Assembly: GCA_965368785.1 (NCBI GenBank)
Contig: CBDUOG010000026.1
Coordinates: forward strand, 1-26,160
Direction: 5' to 3'
DNA length: 26,160 bases
Origin: Silanimonas sp965368785
Lineage (GTDB): Bacteria; Pseudomonadota; Gammaproteobacteria; Xanthomonadales; Xanthomonadaceae
This document shows positions 5,847 to 13,291 of this stretch, one piece after another (position 1 is the stretch's first letter; every line of letters starts with the position of its first letter). Both the position numbers and the translations under genes were made by a program. Under the pieces are notes generated by a model. It worked only from the letters and a program-made list of their open reading frames with translations. It was not told the DNA's origin and did no database searches.

Positions 5847-7839
5847 GACATAGTCCAATCAGTACCGCGTCACTTTCAACAAAGTCGCCCACCTTGCTGC
5901 GAACCTCCGCGACTTCGCCATCGCGTGGCGCCTTGAGCGAAAGTTCCATTTTCATCGCTTCCATTACCGCCAGCTCCTGGCCCTCGACGACCTTGTCGCC
6001 GACCTGAGTGCTGATCGCAACAATACGACCGGGCATGGGCGCGTGCACCTGATGGCTCAGTAGCGCAGCATCGTCGGATATGTACTCAAAGGCGGGCTTT
6101 CGATGCATCGACAGTCGGCGGTTGCCATCGTGAACGCTGACCATCTCACCGGAGACACGGGCTATGTAGCGTTCGGTTTTTTCCGCGACGCTCAGATTGA
6201 GTATCGAGTTGATCAGGCTCGCACGGGTCACGCTTACGGTTTGATCGCCCCAGATAATTTCGTAACTGCCCTGATAACCCTGAGCACGCAATTCCAATGT
6301 CGTGTCTTCGAGCTCCAGGCGCAGCAAGCGCTCGCCGGCATGCCCCAGACGCCAACCGTCGGCGATTAGCCAGGGTGAATTCGATTCCACACTCAAGTTT
6401 GCGCGTTGCTTTTGTGTCGCCTCATCGAACAGCAGGCAGGCAGTTGCCGCTGCCGCAACGATCGGGTCATTGGCGTCGATTGCTGTGGGTAGGCAGGTCT
6501 CTAAATGCTGATCTAAGTAACTGGTGTCAATGCGTCCTTCGACAACCAGCGGATGACGAATCAGGCTCTCGAGGAAGCCAATATTCGTTTTGAGACCCTG
6601 AATTTCACAGGCGGCGAGCGTGTCGCGCAGCAGGGCAAGTGCTTGTGGCCGATCCGCCGCATGGACAATCAACTTGCTGATCATCGGGTCATAAAAAATG
6701 GAGATCGTGTCGCCTTCAATTACACCTGAATCAATGCGCACGCTTTCGCTGGTTGCCGGCAGAGTCAGCTTTTTGATCTGGCCGGATCCGGGCATAAAGT
6801 TTTGCGTTGCATCTTCGGCGTAAATGCGCACTTCAATGGCATGCCCGCAGCGCTGGATCTGATCTTGTTTGAGCGGCAATTCCTGACCCGCCGCAACTCG
6901 AATCTGCCACTCAACCAAATCCAGCCCGCTAACCATTTCAGTTACCGGGTGCTCAACTTGCAGGCGTGTATTAATTTCCATAAAGAAGAACGCATTGGAC
7001 TGATCGACGATGAACTCCACCGTTCCCGCATTGCGATAGTCGATTGCCTTGGCTGCCTGAATCGCTGCAGCACCCATGGCCTGGCGCAGCTCATCATTGA
7101 TTGAAGGCGAGGGCGACTCCTCAATGACTTTTTGGTAGCGGCGCTGGGCCGAACATTCACGCTCATTCAGGTGAATGGTGTTGCCGTGACTGTCAGCAAA
7201 TATCTGGATCTCGATATGCCGCGGCTTCTCGATATAACGCTCGAGCAGGACTCGGTCCTTGCCGAACGCATTAATGGATTCGCGCTGGCAGCTGAGCAAT
7301 GCCGATAAAAACTCATCCGAACTGCGCACAATGCGCATGCCTTTGCCGCCGCCACCGTGTGCGGCCTTAATCATCAGCGGGTAGCCGATACGGTTTGCCT
7401 CCGCATGCAAATGCTCGGGCTGCTGGTTTTCGTCGGTGTAGCCCGGCACGACCGGCACCTTATGCTCGGTCATTAAGGCCTTGGCACCGGCTTTACTGCC
7501 CATTTTGCGCATCGATGCGGCGCGCGGCCCAATAAAGATTAATCCGGCTTTTTCAGCAGCGTCTGCAAAATCAGCATTCTCGGATAGAAAACCATAGCCT
7601 GGGTGTATTGCTTGCGCGCCACACTTTTTGGCGACATCAATGATCACATCGCCGCGTAAATAACTCTCGGCAGGGCGCGGGCCGCCAATCAGATAGGCTT
7701 CATCGGCTTGCAAAACGTGCTGGGCGTGCGCATCGGCCTCGGAGTAAACCGCTACTGTAGCGATGCCGAGGCGTCGGCACGTGCGCATGATTCTGCACGC
7801 AATCTCACCGCGATTGGCAATCAATATCTTATCGAACAT
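5836..7839 (-). CDS. liuD: Methylcrotonyl-CoA carboxylase, biotin carboxylase/BCCP subunit
   Basis: 667 aa. It carboxylates its own biotin with ATP and bicarbonate, then passes CO2 to the LiuB subunit, which makes 3-methylglutaconyl-CoA. The biotin carboxylase N-domain begins KILIANRGEIACR (4-16). The ATP-grasp has a glycine-rich loop HGGGGKGM (161-168), NERECSAQRR (225-234) and the catalytic MEINTRLQVEHP (287-298). The C-terminal BCCP domain has AMKM with biotinyl Lys at about residue 630. The middle region (450-585) is the BT linker typical of MccA, weakly conserved. The start ATG follows the liuC stop codon with no spacer, and AAGGA lies just upstream. MccA rather than propionyl- or geranyl-CoA carboxylase is inferred from the surrounding liu genes and length. 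Confidence 0.95.
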   Translation of the reverse strand: MFDKILIANRGEIACRIMRTCRRLGIATVAVYSEADAHAQHVLQADEAYLIGGPRPAESYLRGDVIIDVAKKCGAQAIHPGYGFLSENADFADAAEKAGLIFIGPRAASMRKMGSKAGAKALMTEHKVPVVPGYTDENQQPEHLHAEANRIGYPLMIKAAHGGGGKGMRIVRSSDEFLSALLSCQRESINAFGKDRVLLERYIEKPRHIEIQIFADSHGNTIHLNERECSAQRRYQKVIEESPSPSINDELRQAMGAAAIQAAKAIDYRNAGTVEFIVDQSNAFFFMEINTRLQVEHPVTEMVSGLDLVEWQIRVAAGQELPLKQDQIQRCGHAIEVRIYAEDATQNFMPGSGQIKKLTLPATSESVRIDSGVIEGDTISIFYDPMISKLIVHAADRPQALALLRDTLAACEIQGLKTNIGFLESLIRHPLVVEGRIDTSYLDQHLETCLPTAIDANDPIVAAAATACLLFDEATQKQRANLSVESNSPWLIADGWRLGHAGERLLRLELEDTTLELRAQGYQGSYEIIWGDQTVSVTRASLINSILNLSVAEKTERYIARVSGEMVSVHDGNRRLSMHRKPAFEYISDDAALLSHQVHAPMPGRIVAISTQVGDKVVEGQELAVMEAMKMELSLKAPRDGEVAEVRSKVGDFVESDAVLIGLCHDE

Positions 7840-8631
7840 CTAGTTTTTCCTTGCCCAATCAGCAGCAGTTTTGTTCAAAAAAGCAGCGATGCCAGCCTGG
7901 CCTTCCTCGGAGACGCGTAGTCGTGCAATCAGCGCGGCATTCTCTTGATCAATGCGCTCGGCATTATCTGGGGTCATGCCTGCCATTTTCAGCGCCAGGA
8001 ACTTGGCCTCTTTTTGCGCAACCGGCCCGCATTTTAGCGACCAATGAATGATGCGTTCGCACTCGGCATCCAGCTCGCCTGCACCAACACATTGGTTCAG
8101 CAAGCCGATGCGTTCGGCACGCTGAGCATCAAAAATCTCGGCGCTTTGAAATAGTCGTCTGGCCCAACGGCCGCCAACAGCGGCCAGGACGTACGGTGAG
8201 ATGACCGCCGGCACTAAACCCAGCTTTGCCTCACTCAGGCTGAACTTTGCACCCTCGACGCCAATCGCCATATCGCAGCAAGCAATTAAGCCGACGCCGC
8301 CACCGTATGCTGAGCCGTTAACGCGAGCAATGGTCGGTTTCGGCATAAAGCACAAGCTGCGCATCAGTTCAGCGAGCTTCAAAGAATCGGCAAGATTTTC
8401 TGCCTCAGTCGCCGTGGCCATTGAGCGCATCCAGTTAAGGTCGGCGCCGGCAGAAAATGTGCTGCCTTCGCCGCTGAGAACGACGACGCGCACCGAGTCG
8501 GAATTTTCAGCTGCCTTCAGTGCGCTGATGAGTTCGGCGATCATTGCATCGTCAAATGCGTTGTGAACCTCAGGCCGGTTTAGATTGATTCGCAGTACCG
8601 GACCGATTTGCTCTTGCTTAACTGCGCTCAT
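7840..8631 (-). CDS. liuC: Methylglutaconyl-CoA hydratase (crotonase family)
   Basis: 263 aa. It hydrates 3-methylglutaconyl-CoA to HMG-CoA, between LiuBD and LiuE. The crotonase fold is shown by the oxyanion-hole segments FSAGADLNWM (59-68) and NGSAYGGGVGL (105-115). Glu134 (SLSEAKLG) aligns with the catalytic Glu164 of rat enoyl-CoA hydratase. The other catalytic Glu (Glu144 of rat) is replaced by Gly114. That GGGVGL form is, from memory, usual among bacterial LiuC proteins, so function is still likely. The start ATG is 2 bp after the liuB stop codon. A general enoyl-CoA hydratase is the alternative, but position inside liuB-D makes LiuC much more likely. Confidence 0.92.
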   Translation of the reverse strand: MSAVKQEQIGPVLRINLNRPEVHNAFDDAMIAELISALKAAENSDSVRVVVLSGEGSTFSAGADLNWMRSMATATEAENLADSLKLAELMRSLCFMPKPTIARVNGSAYGGGVGLIACCDMAIGVEGAKFSLSEAKLGLVPAVISPYVLAAVGGRWARRLFQSAEIFDAQRAERIGLLNQCVGAGELDAECERIIHWSLKCGPVAQKEAKFLALKMAGMTPDNAERIDQENAALIARLRVSEEGQAGIAAFLNKTAADWARKN

Positions 8632-8633
8632 AA

Positions 8634-10241
8634 TTACATCCGGAATACGCCGTAGCGTCCTTGTTCAATCGGCGCATTCATGCTGGCAGATAGGGCCAGG
8701 CCGAGCACGCGGCGCGTCTCGGCAGGATCGATAATGCCATCATCCCAAAGGCGCGCAGTGGCGTAGTAAGGATTACCCTGGTGCTCATACTGGTCGCGAA
8801 TGGGGGCCTTGAAAGCCTCTTCATCCTCGCTACTCCAGTTTTTTCCAGCCGCTTCAATGCCGTCGCGTTTAACGGTTGCCAGAACCGATGCGGCTTGTTC
8901 TCCACCCATCACGCTGATTCGCGAATTAGGCCACATCCACATAAAACGTGCGCCGTAGGCGCGGCCGCACATGGCGTAATTACCTGCGCCAAAGCTGCCG
9001 CCGATGACCACCGTGAATTTAGGCACATGCGAGCAGGCAACCGCCGTGACCATCTTGGCGCCGTCTTTGGCGATACCTGCATTCTCATATTTCTTGCCAA
9101 CCATGAAGCCGGTAATGTTCTGCAGAAACACCAATGGGATATTGCGCTGATTACACAGCTCAATAAAATGCGCCCCTTTGAGTGCGCTTTCAGAAAATAA
9201 AATACCGTTATTGGCGATGATGCCGACCGGGTAGCCGTGTATATGCGCGAAACCACAAACCAGCGTTTTGCCGTATCTAGCCTTAAATTCCTGGAATTCT
9301 GAGCCATCGACAATGCGTGCAATGATTTCGCGGATATCAAAAGGCCTGCGGGTATCTTTCGGTACCACGCCATATATTTGTTCTGGCGGATAGACCGGTT
9401 CACGCGACTGCTGGGTTAGCACGGGGATCTGTTTTTTGCGATTCAGATGCAGGACTACATCACGCGCAATGGACAGGGCGTGTTGGTCGTTTTCAGCGAG
9501 ATGATCAGCAACACCCGAGACGCTGGTGTGCACTTCGGCGCCGCCTAAGCTTTCCGCATCGACAACTTCACCGGTGGCCGCTTTTACCAGCGGTGGCCCG
9601 CCGAGGAAAATGGTGCCTTGATCTCTAACGATAATGCTTTCATCGCACATTGCCGGAACATACGCGCCGCCGGCCGTACAGCTGCCCATGACGACGGCGA
9701 TCTGTGGGATCCCGGCTGCACTAAGCCGGGCTTGATTATAAAAAATTCGACCGAAGTGTTCTTTGTCCGGGAATACTTCGTCCTGTAGGGGCAGGAATGC
9801 GCCGCCTGAGTCGACCAGGTATACGCACGGCAGGTTGTTTTCCAGCGCTATTTCCTGAGCACGCAGATGTTTTTTTACGGTCATCGGAAAGTACGTGCCG
9901 CCTTTAACGGTGGCATCGTTTGCCAAAACCATCACTTGCTGGTCATGGACATTGCCGACACCGGCAATCAGTCCGGCACCCGGCGCTGCGCCCTCGTACA
10001 TTTCCTCAGCTGCCAGGGGCGCGATCGCCAGGAATGGCGAGCCCGGATCGAGTAGGGCTGCAATGCGATCACGCGGCAATAATTTATTTCGCTCAAGATG
10101 CTTTGCGCGAGATTTCTCACCACCGCCCTGAGCAACTCGATTCATGCGTTGCTGTAAATCGGCAACCAACGCACTTAAGTGCACAAAGTTGTCAGTGAAG
10201 TCTTCAGACTGAACGTCGATCTGGCTTTTGATGACAGGCAT
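8634..10241 (-). CDS. liuB: Methylcrotonyl-CoA carboxylase, carboxyltransferase subunit
   Basis: 535 aa, the standard length of MccB. It transfers the carboxyl group from LiuD biotin to 3-methylcrotonyl-CoA. The two crotonase-like halves of the carboxyltransferase are visible. The N-half carries GGGEKSRAKHLERNKLLPRDR, then VMGSCTAGGAYVPAMCDES. The C-half carries VVIGGSFGAGNYAMCGRAYG followed by WMWPNSRISVMGGEQAASVL, the MccB/PccB signature. It is the first gene of the liuB-C-D-E-GNAT operon. The start at 10241 fits the family N-terminus (MPVIKSQID), although the ribosome binding site is weak. About 80 bp separate it from the terminator of the upstream lipoprotein gene, so it should have its own promoter there; I see no consensus one. 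Confidence 0.96.
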   Translation of the reverse strand: MPVIKSQIDVQSEDFTDNFVHLSALVADLQQRMNRVAQGGGEKSRAKHLERNKLLPRDRIAALLDPGSPFLAIAPLAAEEMYEGAAPGAGLIAGVGNVHDQQVMVLANDATVKGGTYFPMTVKKHLRAQEIALENNLPCVYLVDSGGAFLPLQDEVFPDKEHFGRIFYNQARLSAAGIPQIAVVMGSCTAGGAYVPAMCDESIIVRDQGTIFLGGPPLVKAATGEVVDAESLGGAEVHTSVSGVADHLAENDQHALSIARDVVLHLNRKKQIPVLTQQSREPVYPPEQIYGVVPKDTRRPFDIREIIARIVDGSEFQEFKARYGKTLVCGFAHIHGYPVGIIANNGILFSESALKGAHFIELCNQRNIPLVFLQNITGFMVGKKYENAGIAKDGAKMVTAVACSHVPKFTVVIGGSFGAGNYAMCGRAYGARFMWMWPNSRISVMGGEQAASVLATVKRDGIEAAGKNWSSEDEEAFKAPIRDQYEHQGNPYYATARLWDDGIIDPAETRRVLGLALSASMNAPIEQGRYGVFRM

Positions 10242-10323
10242 AGGTTCGCTTCGATTCCCTTTGTCGGCTAGTGTAAAGCCTGCGATGTGATGATCCTAGG
10301 CTAGCTTATAGGTTCGCGCATAA

Positions 10324-10353
10324 AAAAAGCCGCCGGAGAACCGACGGCTTTTT
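10324..10353 (-). terminator. Intrinsic terminator of the small lipoprotein gene
   Basis: Read on the minus strand, a 13-position stem with one mismatch (AAAAAGCCG.CGG pairing with CCG.CGGCTTTTT, TTCT loop) is followed by a run of seven T (10328-10322). The T-run in minus orientation serves the lipoprotein. The A-run on the other side makes it potentially bidirectional, but no plus-strand gene ends here. Confidence 0.9.
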
Positions 10354-10377
10354 AATTTCACAAGAATCTGTGAAAGA

Positions 10378-10653
10378 TTAAGCGTCGCCGCCTTCTTCTT
10401 TCACTTCTTCTTTAACTTCTTCTACTGCGCCTTCAACGGCTTCAGCACCTTCAACAGCTGCGTCGGCAGCGGCTTCGGCACCTTCAGCAGCTGCTTCGGT
10501 TGCTTCAACAGCAACTTCGGCAACTTCAGCGGTGGTGGCTTCAGCAGCAGCAGCGGCTTCGTCAGCGGCGGCGGTAGCTTCTTCAGCTTGCTGTGAGCAG
10601 GCTGCCAGTGCGGCACCCAAGATCAGGGCGAGCAGAGTTTTGTTCAACGACAT
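10378..10653 (-). CDS. Small Ala/Glu-rich lipoprotein
   Basis: 91 aa. The signal peptide (1-18) ends in the lipobox LAAC, so mature Cys19 should be lipidated. The rest is about 70 residues of almost only Ala, Glu, Val, Thr, Gly and Asp, with no aromatic residue. It has repeated AEA/EGAEA units and a short charged end, EEVKEEVKEEGGDA. It probably forms an extended amphipathic helix in the periplasm. All 19 Glu codons are GAA, unlike neighbouring genes, which mix GAA and GAG; this suggests high expression. The start ATG has GAGGA 7 nt upstream. It has its own promoter (10718-10747) and terminator (10324-10353), so it is an independent unit within the leucine cluster. I do not recognise a family; a structural Lpp-like role is only a guess. 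Confidence 0.85.
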   Translation of the reverse strand: MSLNKTLLALILGAALAACSQQAEEATAAADEAAAAAEATTAEVAEVAVEATEAAAEGAEAAADAAVEGAEAVEGAVEEVKEEVKEEGGDA

Positions 10654-10690
10654 GGTGAATTCCTCAAGTCTAGACTAATTATTTTAAATG

Positions 10691-10704
10691 TACGCGTACG
10701 CGTA
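10691..10704. repeat. 14-bp perfect palindrome in the lipoprotein leader
   Basis: TACGCGTACGCGTA is its own reverse complement and alternates purine and pyrimidine. It lies between the predicted -10 (10718-10723) and the start codon (10653), within the first 20 nt of the predicted transcript. It could be an operator or a leader hairpin. Confidence 0.7.
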
Positions 10705-10717
10705 GAACGCGCGCTCA

Positions 10718-10747
10718 ATATCATGACAAATTTGTTACAAGAGTCAA
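10718..10747 (-). promoter_or_regulatory. Candidate sigma70 promoter of the small lipoprotein gene
   Basis: On the minus strand, TTGACT (10747-10742) is followed after 18 bp by TGATAT (10723-10718). Transcription would start near 10711 and leave a leader of about 58 nt. The -35 is good and the -10 is mediocre. Confidence 0.5.
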
Positions 10748-10785
10748 GTAATTCCTTATTCTGCCGATAAATATCGGTTAGCCGC

Positions 10786-11961
10786 CTAACACAGCTCAAT
10801 GGCAATTGCGGTTGCTTCACCACCGCCGATGCACAATGCGGCCAGACCCCGGCGCTTGCCATTGCGCTGCAAGGCATTTATCAGCGCCACGATTAGACGC
10901 GCGCCAGTGGCGCCGATCGGATGGCCTAATGCGCAGGCTCCGCCATGGATATTGAGCTTCTCATGAGCAATGCCGAGTTCTTTGATCGGTGCCATGGCAA
11001 CCACTGCGAAGGCTTCATTAACCTCAAATAGATCAACGTCGGCGACGTTCCAATCAATTTTTTTCAGCAGTTTTTGAATCGCGGTCACCGGAGCGGTGGT
11101 GAACCATTCGGGTTCCTGGGAGTGGGTGGCATGCCCGATAATTCGCGCTAAGGGCTTGATTCCCATAGATTTTGCCGTTTCCGTGCTCATCAACACGGTG
11201 GCCGCAGCGCCATCATTGATGCTTGAAGAGCTCGCCGCAGTGATGGTTCCGTCTTTCTTAAAGGCGGCGCGCAAAGTCGGTATCTTTTCAATATTGCATT
11301 TGCCCGGCTGTTCATCGGTGTCGTAACTCACGTCGCCTTTGCGCGTAGTTACCGTCACCGGCACGATTTCAGCGGCAAACGCACCGGATGCCTGGGCGGC
11401 CAATGCGCGGCGAACCGACTCGGCGGCAAACGCGTCTTGTTCTTCACGGCTAAATTGGTATTTAGCGGCACATAGCTCACCGAACCCCCCCATGGGCTGA
11501 TTGTCATAGGGGTTAGTCAGGCCGTCATAGGCCATGTGATCGAGCATTTCCGCACTGCCAAAGCGGATGCCCGTGCGTGAGCCATTGAGCAGGTGCGGCG
11601 CATTGGTCATGCTTTCCATGCCGCCGGCCACCACGACTTGAGCAGACCCGGCCTTTATCAGGTCGTGGCCGAGCATCACCGCTTTCATGCCCGAGCCGCA
11701 GACCTTATTGACCGTGGTTGCACCGGCAGCAATCGGCAAGTTAGCACCGAGTGCGGCCTGGCGGGCAGGTGCCTGTCCTAATCCCGCAGGAAGTACGCAG
11801 CCCATAATGACTTCGTCAACTTGTTCTGGTTTGACTCCGGCATGTTCCAAGGCACCTTGAATTGCGGTTGCACCCAAAACGGTCGCGGGAACACCCGTGA
11901 ACTGACCCAGCATGGCGCCTAAGGCGGTGCGCTTAGCACCGACGATGACGATATCGGACAT
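10786..11961 (-). CDS. Acetyl-CoA C-acyltransferase (thiolase)
   Basis: 391 aa, the usual length of degradative/biosynthetic thiolase II. The acyl-accepting Cys88 lies in NKVCGSGMKA. His347 lies in GGACALGHPIGATGAR and the general-acid Cys377 in LCIGGGEATA. It cleaves acetoacetyl-CoA to two acetyl-CoA. In this context it may also cleave 2-methylacetoacetyl-CoA from isoleucine, downstream of the HSD17B10-type enzyme. AGGAG lies 6 nt before the ATG. It is 78 bp downstream of liuA in the same direction, with a hairpin in the gap, and probably shares its transcript. No acetoacetate CoA-transferase is present to feed it with the LiuE product, so that gene must lie elsewhere. Confidence 0.93.
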   Translation of the reverse strand: MSDIVIVGAKRTALGAMLGQFTGVPATVLGATAIQGALEHAGVKPEQVDEVIMGCVLPAGLGQAPARQAALGANLPIAAGATTVNKVCGSGMKAVMLGHDLIKAGSAQVVVAGGMESMTNAPHLLNGSRTGIRFGSAEMLDHMAYDGLTNPYDNQPMGGFGELCAAKYQFSREEQDAFAAESVRRALAAQASGAFAAEIVPVTVTTRKGDVSYDTDEQPGKCNIEKIPTLRAAFKKDGTITAASSSSINDGAAATVLMSTETAKSMGIKPLARIIGHATHSQEPEWFTTAPVTAIQKLLKKIDWNVADVDLFEVNEAFAVVAMAPIKELGIAHEKLNIHGGACALGHPIGATGARLIVALINALQRNGKRRGLAALCIGGGEATAIAIELC

Positions 11962-12004
11962 TTGAACTCCTGAAATATAGTTGGCCTAAGCCTTAAATTA
12001 TCCT

Positions 12005-12030
12005 CTGACACGGCGCACACGCCAAGTCAG
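12005..12030. repeat. Intercistronic hairpin between liuA and thiolase gene
   Basis: On the minus strand, CTGACTTGGCG-TGTG-CGCCGTGTCAG forms an 11-position stem with one T-T mismatch and one G-T wobble. It has no following U-tract, so it is not a standard terminator. It may stabilise or process the liuA-thiolase transcript, or be an operator. Confidence 0.55.
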
Positions 12031-12039
12031 GGGGTATTC

Positions 12040-13197
12040 TTACTCGCGGCCTTCAAATAATTCGCGGCCGATCAGCATGCGGCGAATCTCGTTGGTGCCC
12101 GCACCAATGGCGTATAGCTTGGCGTCACGGAGAATCCGGCCGGTTGCGTACTCATTGATGTAACCGTTTCCGCCGAGTGTTTGGATTGCCTCTAGCGCAA
12201 CTTGCACGGCTGCCTCGGTCGCATGTAACAGACAACTAGCCGGGTCAATACGGGACTGGTTCCCTGAGTCGTAGTCGCGCGCGACTTGATAGGCGAATGC
12301 CCGCGAGCTTTGCAGGCTGGTATACATGTCGGCGATTTTCGCCTGCATAATGCCGAAACTTCCGATTGCGGCATCAAACTGTTTGCGTTCCTGCGCATAA
12401 GCTAACGCGATATCAAAACCGGCTTGCATCAGACCCAGAGGACCGCCCGTCAGAACCAGGCGCTCGGTGTTTAAGCCCGACATCAGAACCTTAACGCCCT
12501 GATCGACTTCACCGAGGATGTTCTCATGCGGGATCTCACAGTCTTCAAATACCAACTCGCACGTGTTCGAGCCACGCATACCGAGTTTGTCGAGCTTTTG
12601 CGCCGTGCTGAATCCTTTCATTCCGCGCTCAACAATAAAAGCGGTCATGCAGCGCGAGCCAGCGGACTTATCTGCAGTACGCATATACACGATAAGCACA
12701 TCGGCTTCAGGGCCGTTGGTGATCCACATCTTGTTACCGTTGGCCACCCAGTGGTCACCTTTCTTGACCGCGCGGCAGGCCATCGATCCGACAACGTCCG
12801 AACCCGCTCCGGGCTCGCTCATGGCTAAAGCGCCTTTGAACTCTCCTGTGCACAGTTTCGGTAAATATTTGCGTCGCTGGCTGTCGTTGGCGTTTGCGTA
12901 GAGATTGGACACGCAAAGATTGGAGTGCGCGCCATAGCTCAGGCCGACTGAACCGGAGGCCCGGGAGATTTCTTCCATCGCGACCAAATGCGCCAGATAG
13001 CCCAAGCCGGAGCCGCCGAATTCGGCAGGAATGGTCATACCTAAAAGACCCATTTCACCGAGTTTTGGCCACAAGTCCTGAGGAAACTCATTGTCGTGAT
13101 CAATTGCTTCGGCTCGTGGTGCGATCTCTGTTTCGGCAAAACGCTTTACTGCTTCGCGCAATGCGTCCAGATCTTCGCCCAACGGAAAATGGCGCAT
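12040..13197 (-). CDS. liuA: Isovaleryl-CoA dehydrogenase
   Basis: 385 aa FAD-dependent acyl-CoA dehydrogenase. It oxidises isovaleryl-CoA to 3-methylcrotonyl-CoA, the substrate of LiuBD, and passes electrons to ETF. The FAD/substrate motif ALAMSEPGAGSD spans 123-134 and WITNGPEAD 158-166. The catalytic base is Glu245 in GLNTERLVLTGGPLGLMQA; placing Glu here, within GLxxERLVLxGGPLGLMQA rather than near the C-terminus, is diagnostic of isovaleryl-CoA dehydrogenases. The C-terminus carries QTLGGNGYINEY and IGAGTNEIRRMLIGRELF. The ATG at 13197 has GGAG upstream (TTTGGAGATTTTGTATG). A terminator for the preceding ldh gene lies 60 bp upstream, so liuA starts a new transcription unit with the thiolase gene. 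Confidence 0.96.
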   Translation of the reverse strand: MRHFPLGEDLDALREAVKRFAETEIAPRAEAIDHDNEFPQDLWPKLGEMGLLGMTIPAEFGGSGLGYLAHLVAMEEISRASGSVGLSYGAHSNLCVSNLYANANDSQRRKYLPKLCTGEFKGALAMSEPGAGSDVVGSMACRAVKKGDHWVANGNKMWITNGPEADVLIVYMRTADKSAGSRCMTAFIVERGMKGFSTAQKLDKLGMRGSNTCELVFEDCEIPHENILGEVDQGVKVLMSGLNTERLVLTGGPLGLMQAGFDIALAYAQERKQFDAAIGSFGIMQAKIADMYTSLQSSRAFAYQVARDYDSGNQSRIDPASCLLHATEAAVQVALEAIQTLGGNGYINEYATGRILRDAKLYAIGAGTNEIRRMLIGRELFEGRE

Positions 13198-13256
13198 ACA
13201 AAATCTCCAAATTTAAGTCGCCACGTTAACAAACGACTGGTGAAACTAGAATTCAC

Positions 13257-13286
13257 AAAAAAGGCCGGAGCAAAATCCGGCCTTTT
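13257..13286 (-). terminator. Intrinsic terminator of leucine dehydrogenase gene
   Basis: AAAAGGCCGGA-GCAAAA-TCCGGCCTTTT is a perfect 11-bp stem with a 6-nt loop. On the minus strand it is followed by TT beyond the stem, giving six T in a row. It sits 6 bp past the ldh stop codon and separates ldh from liuA. Confidence 0.93.
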
Positions 13287-13291
13287 CAGGG

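Noticed and set aside
10764..10777. CCGATA-AA-TATCGG stem just after the thiolase stop as a terminator
   Set aside because: Only 6 bp, AT-containing and not followed by a U-tract on the minus strand.
13198..13256. LiuR-like operator upstream of liuA
   Set aside because: Only the 6-bp core GTTAAC is symmetric; flanks do not match on the two sides.
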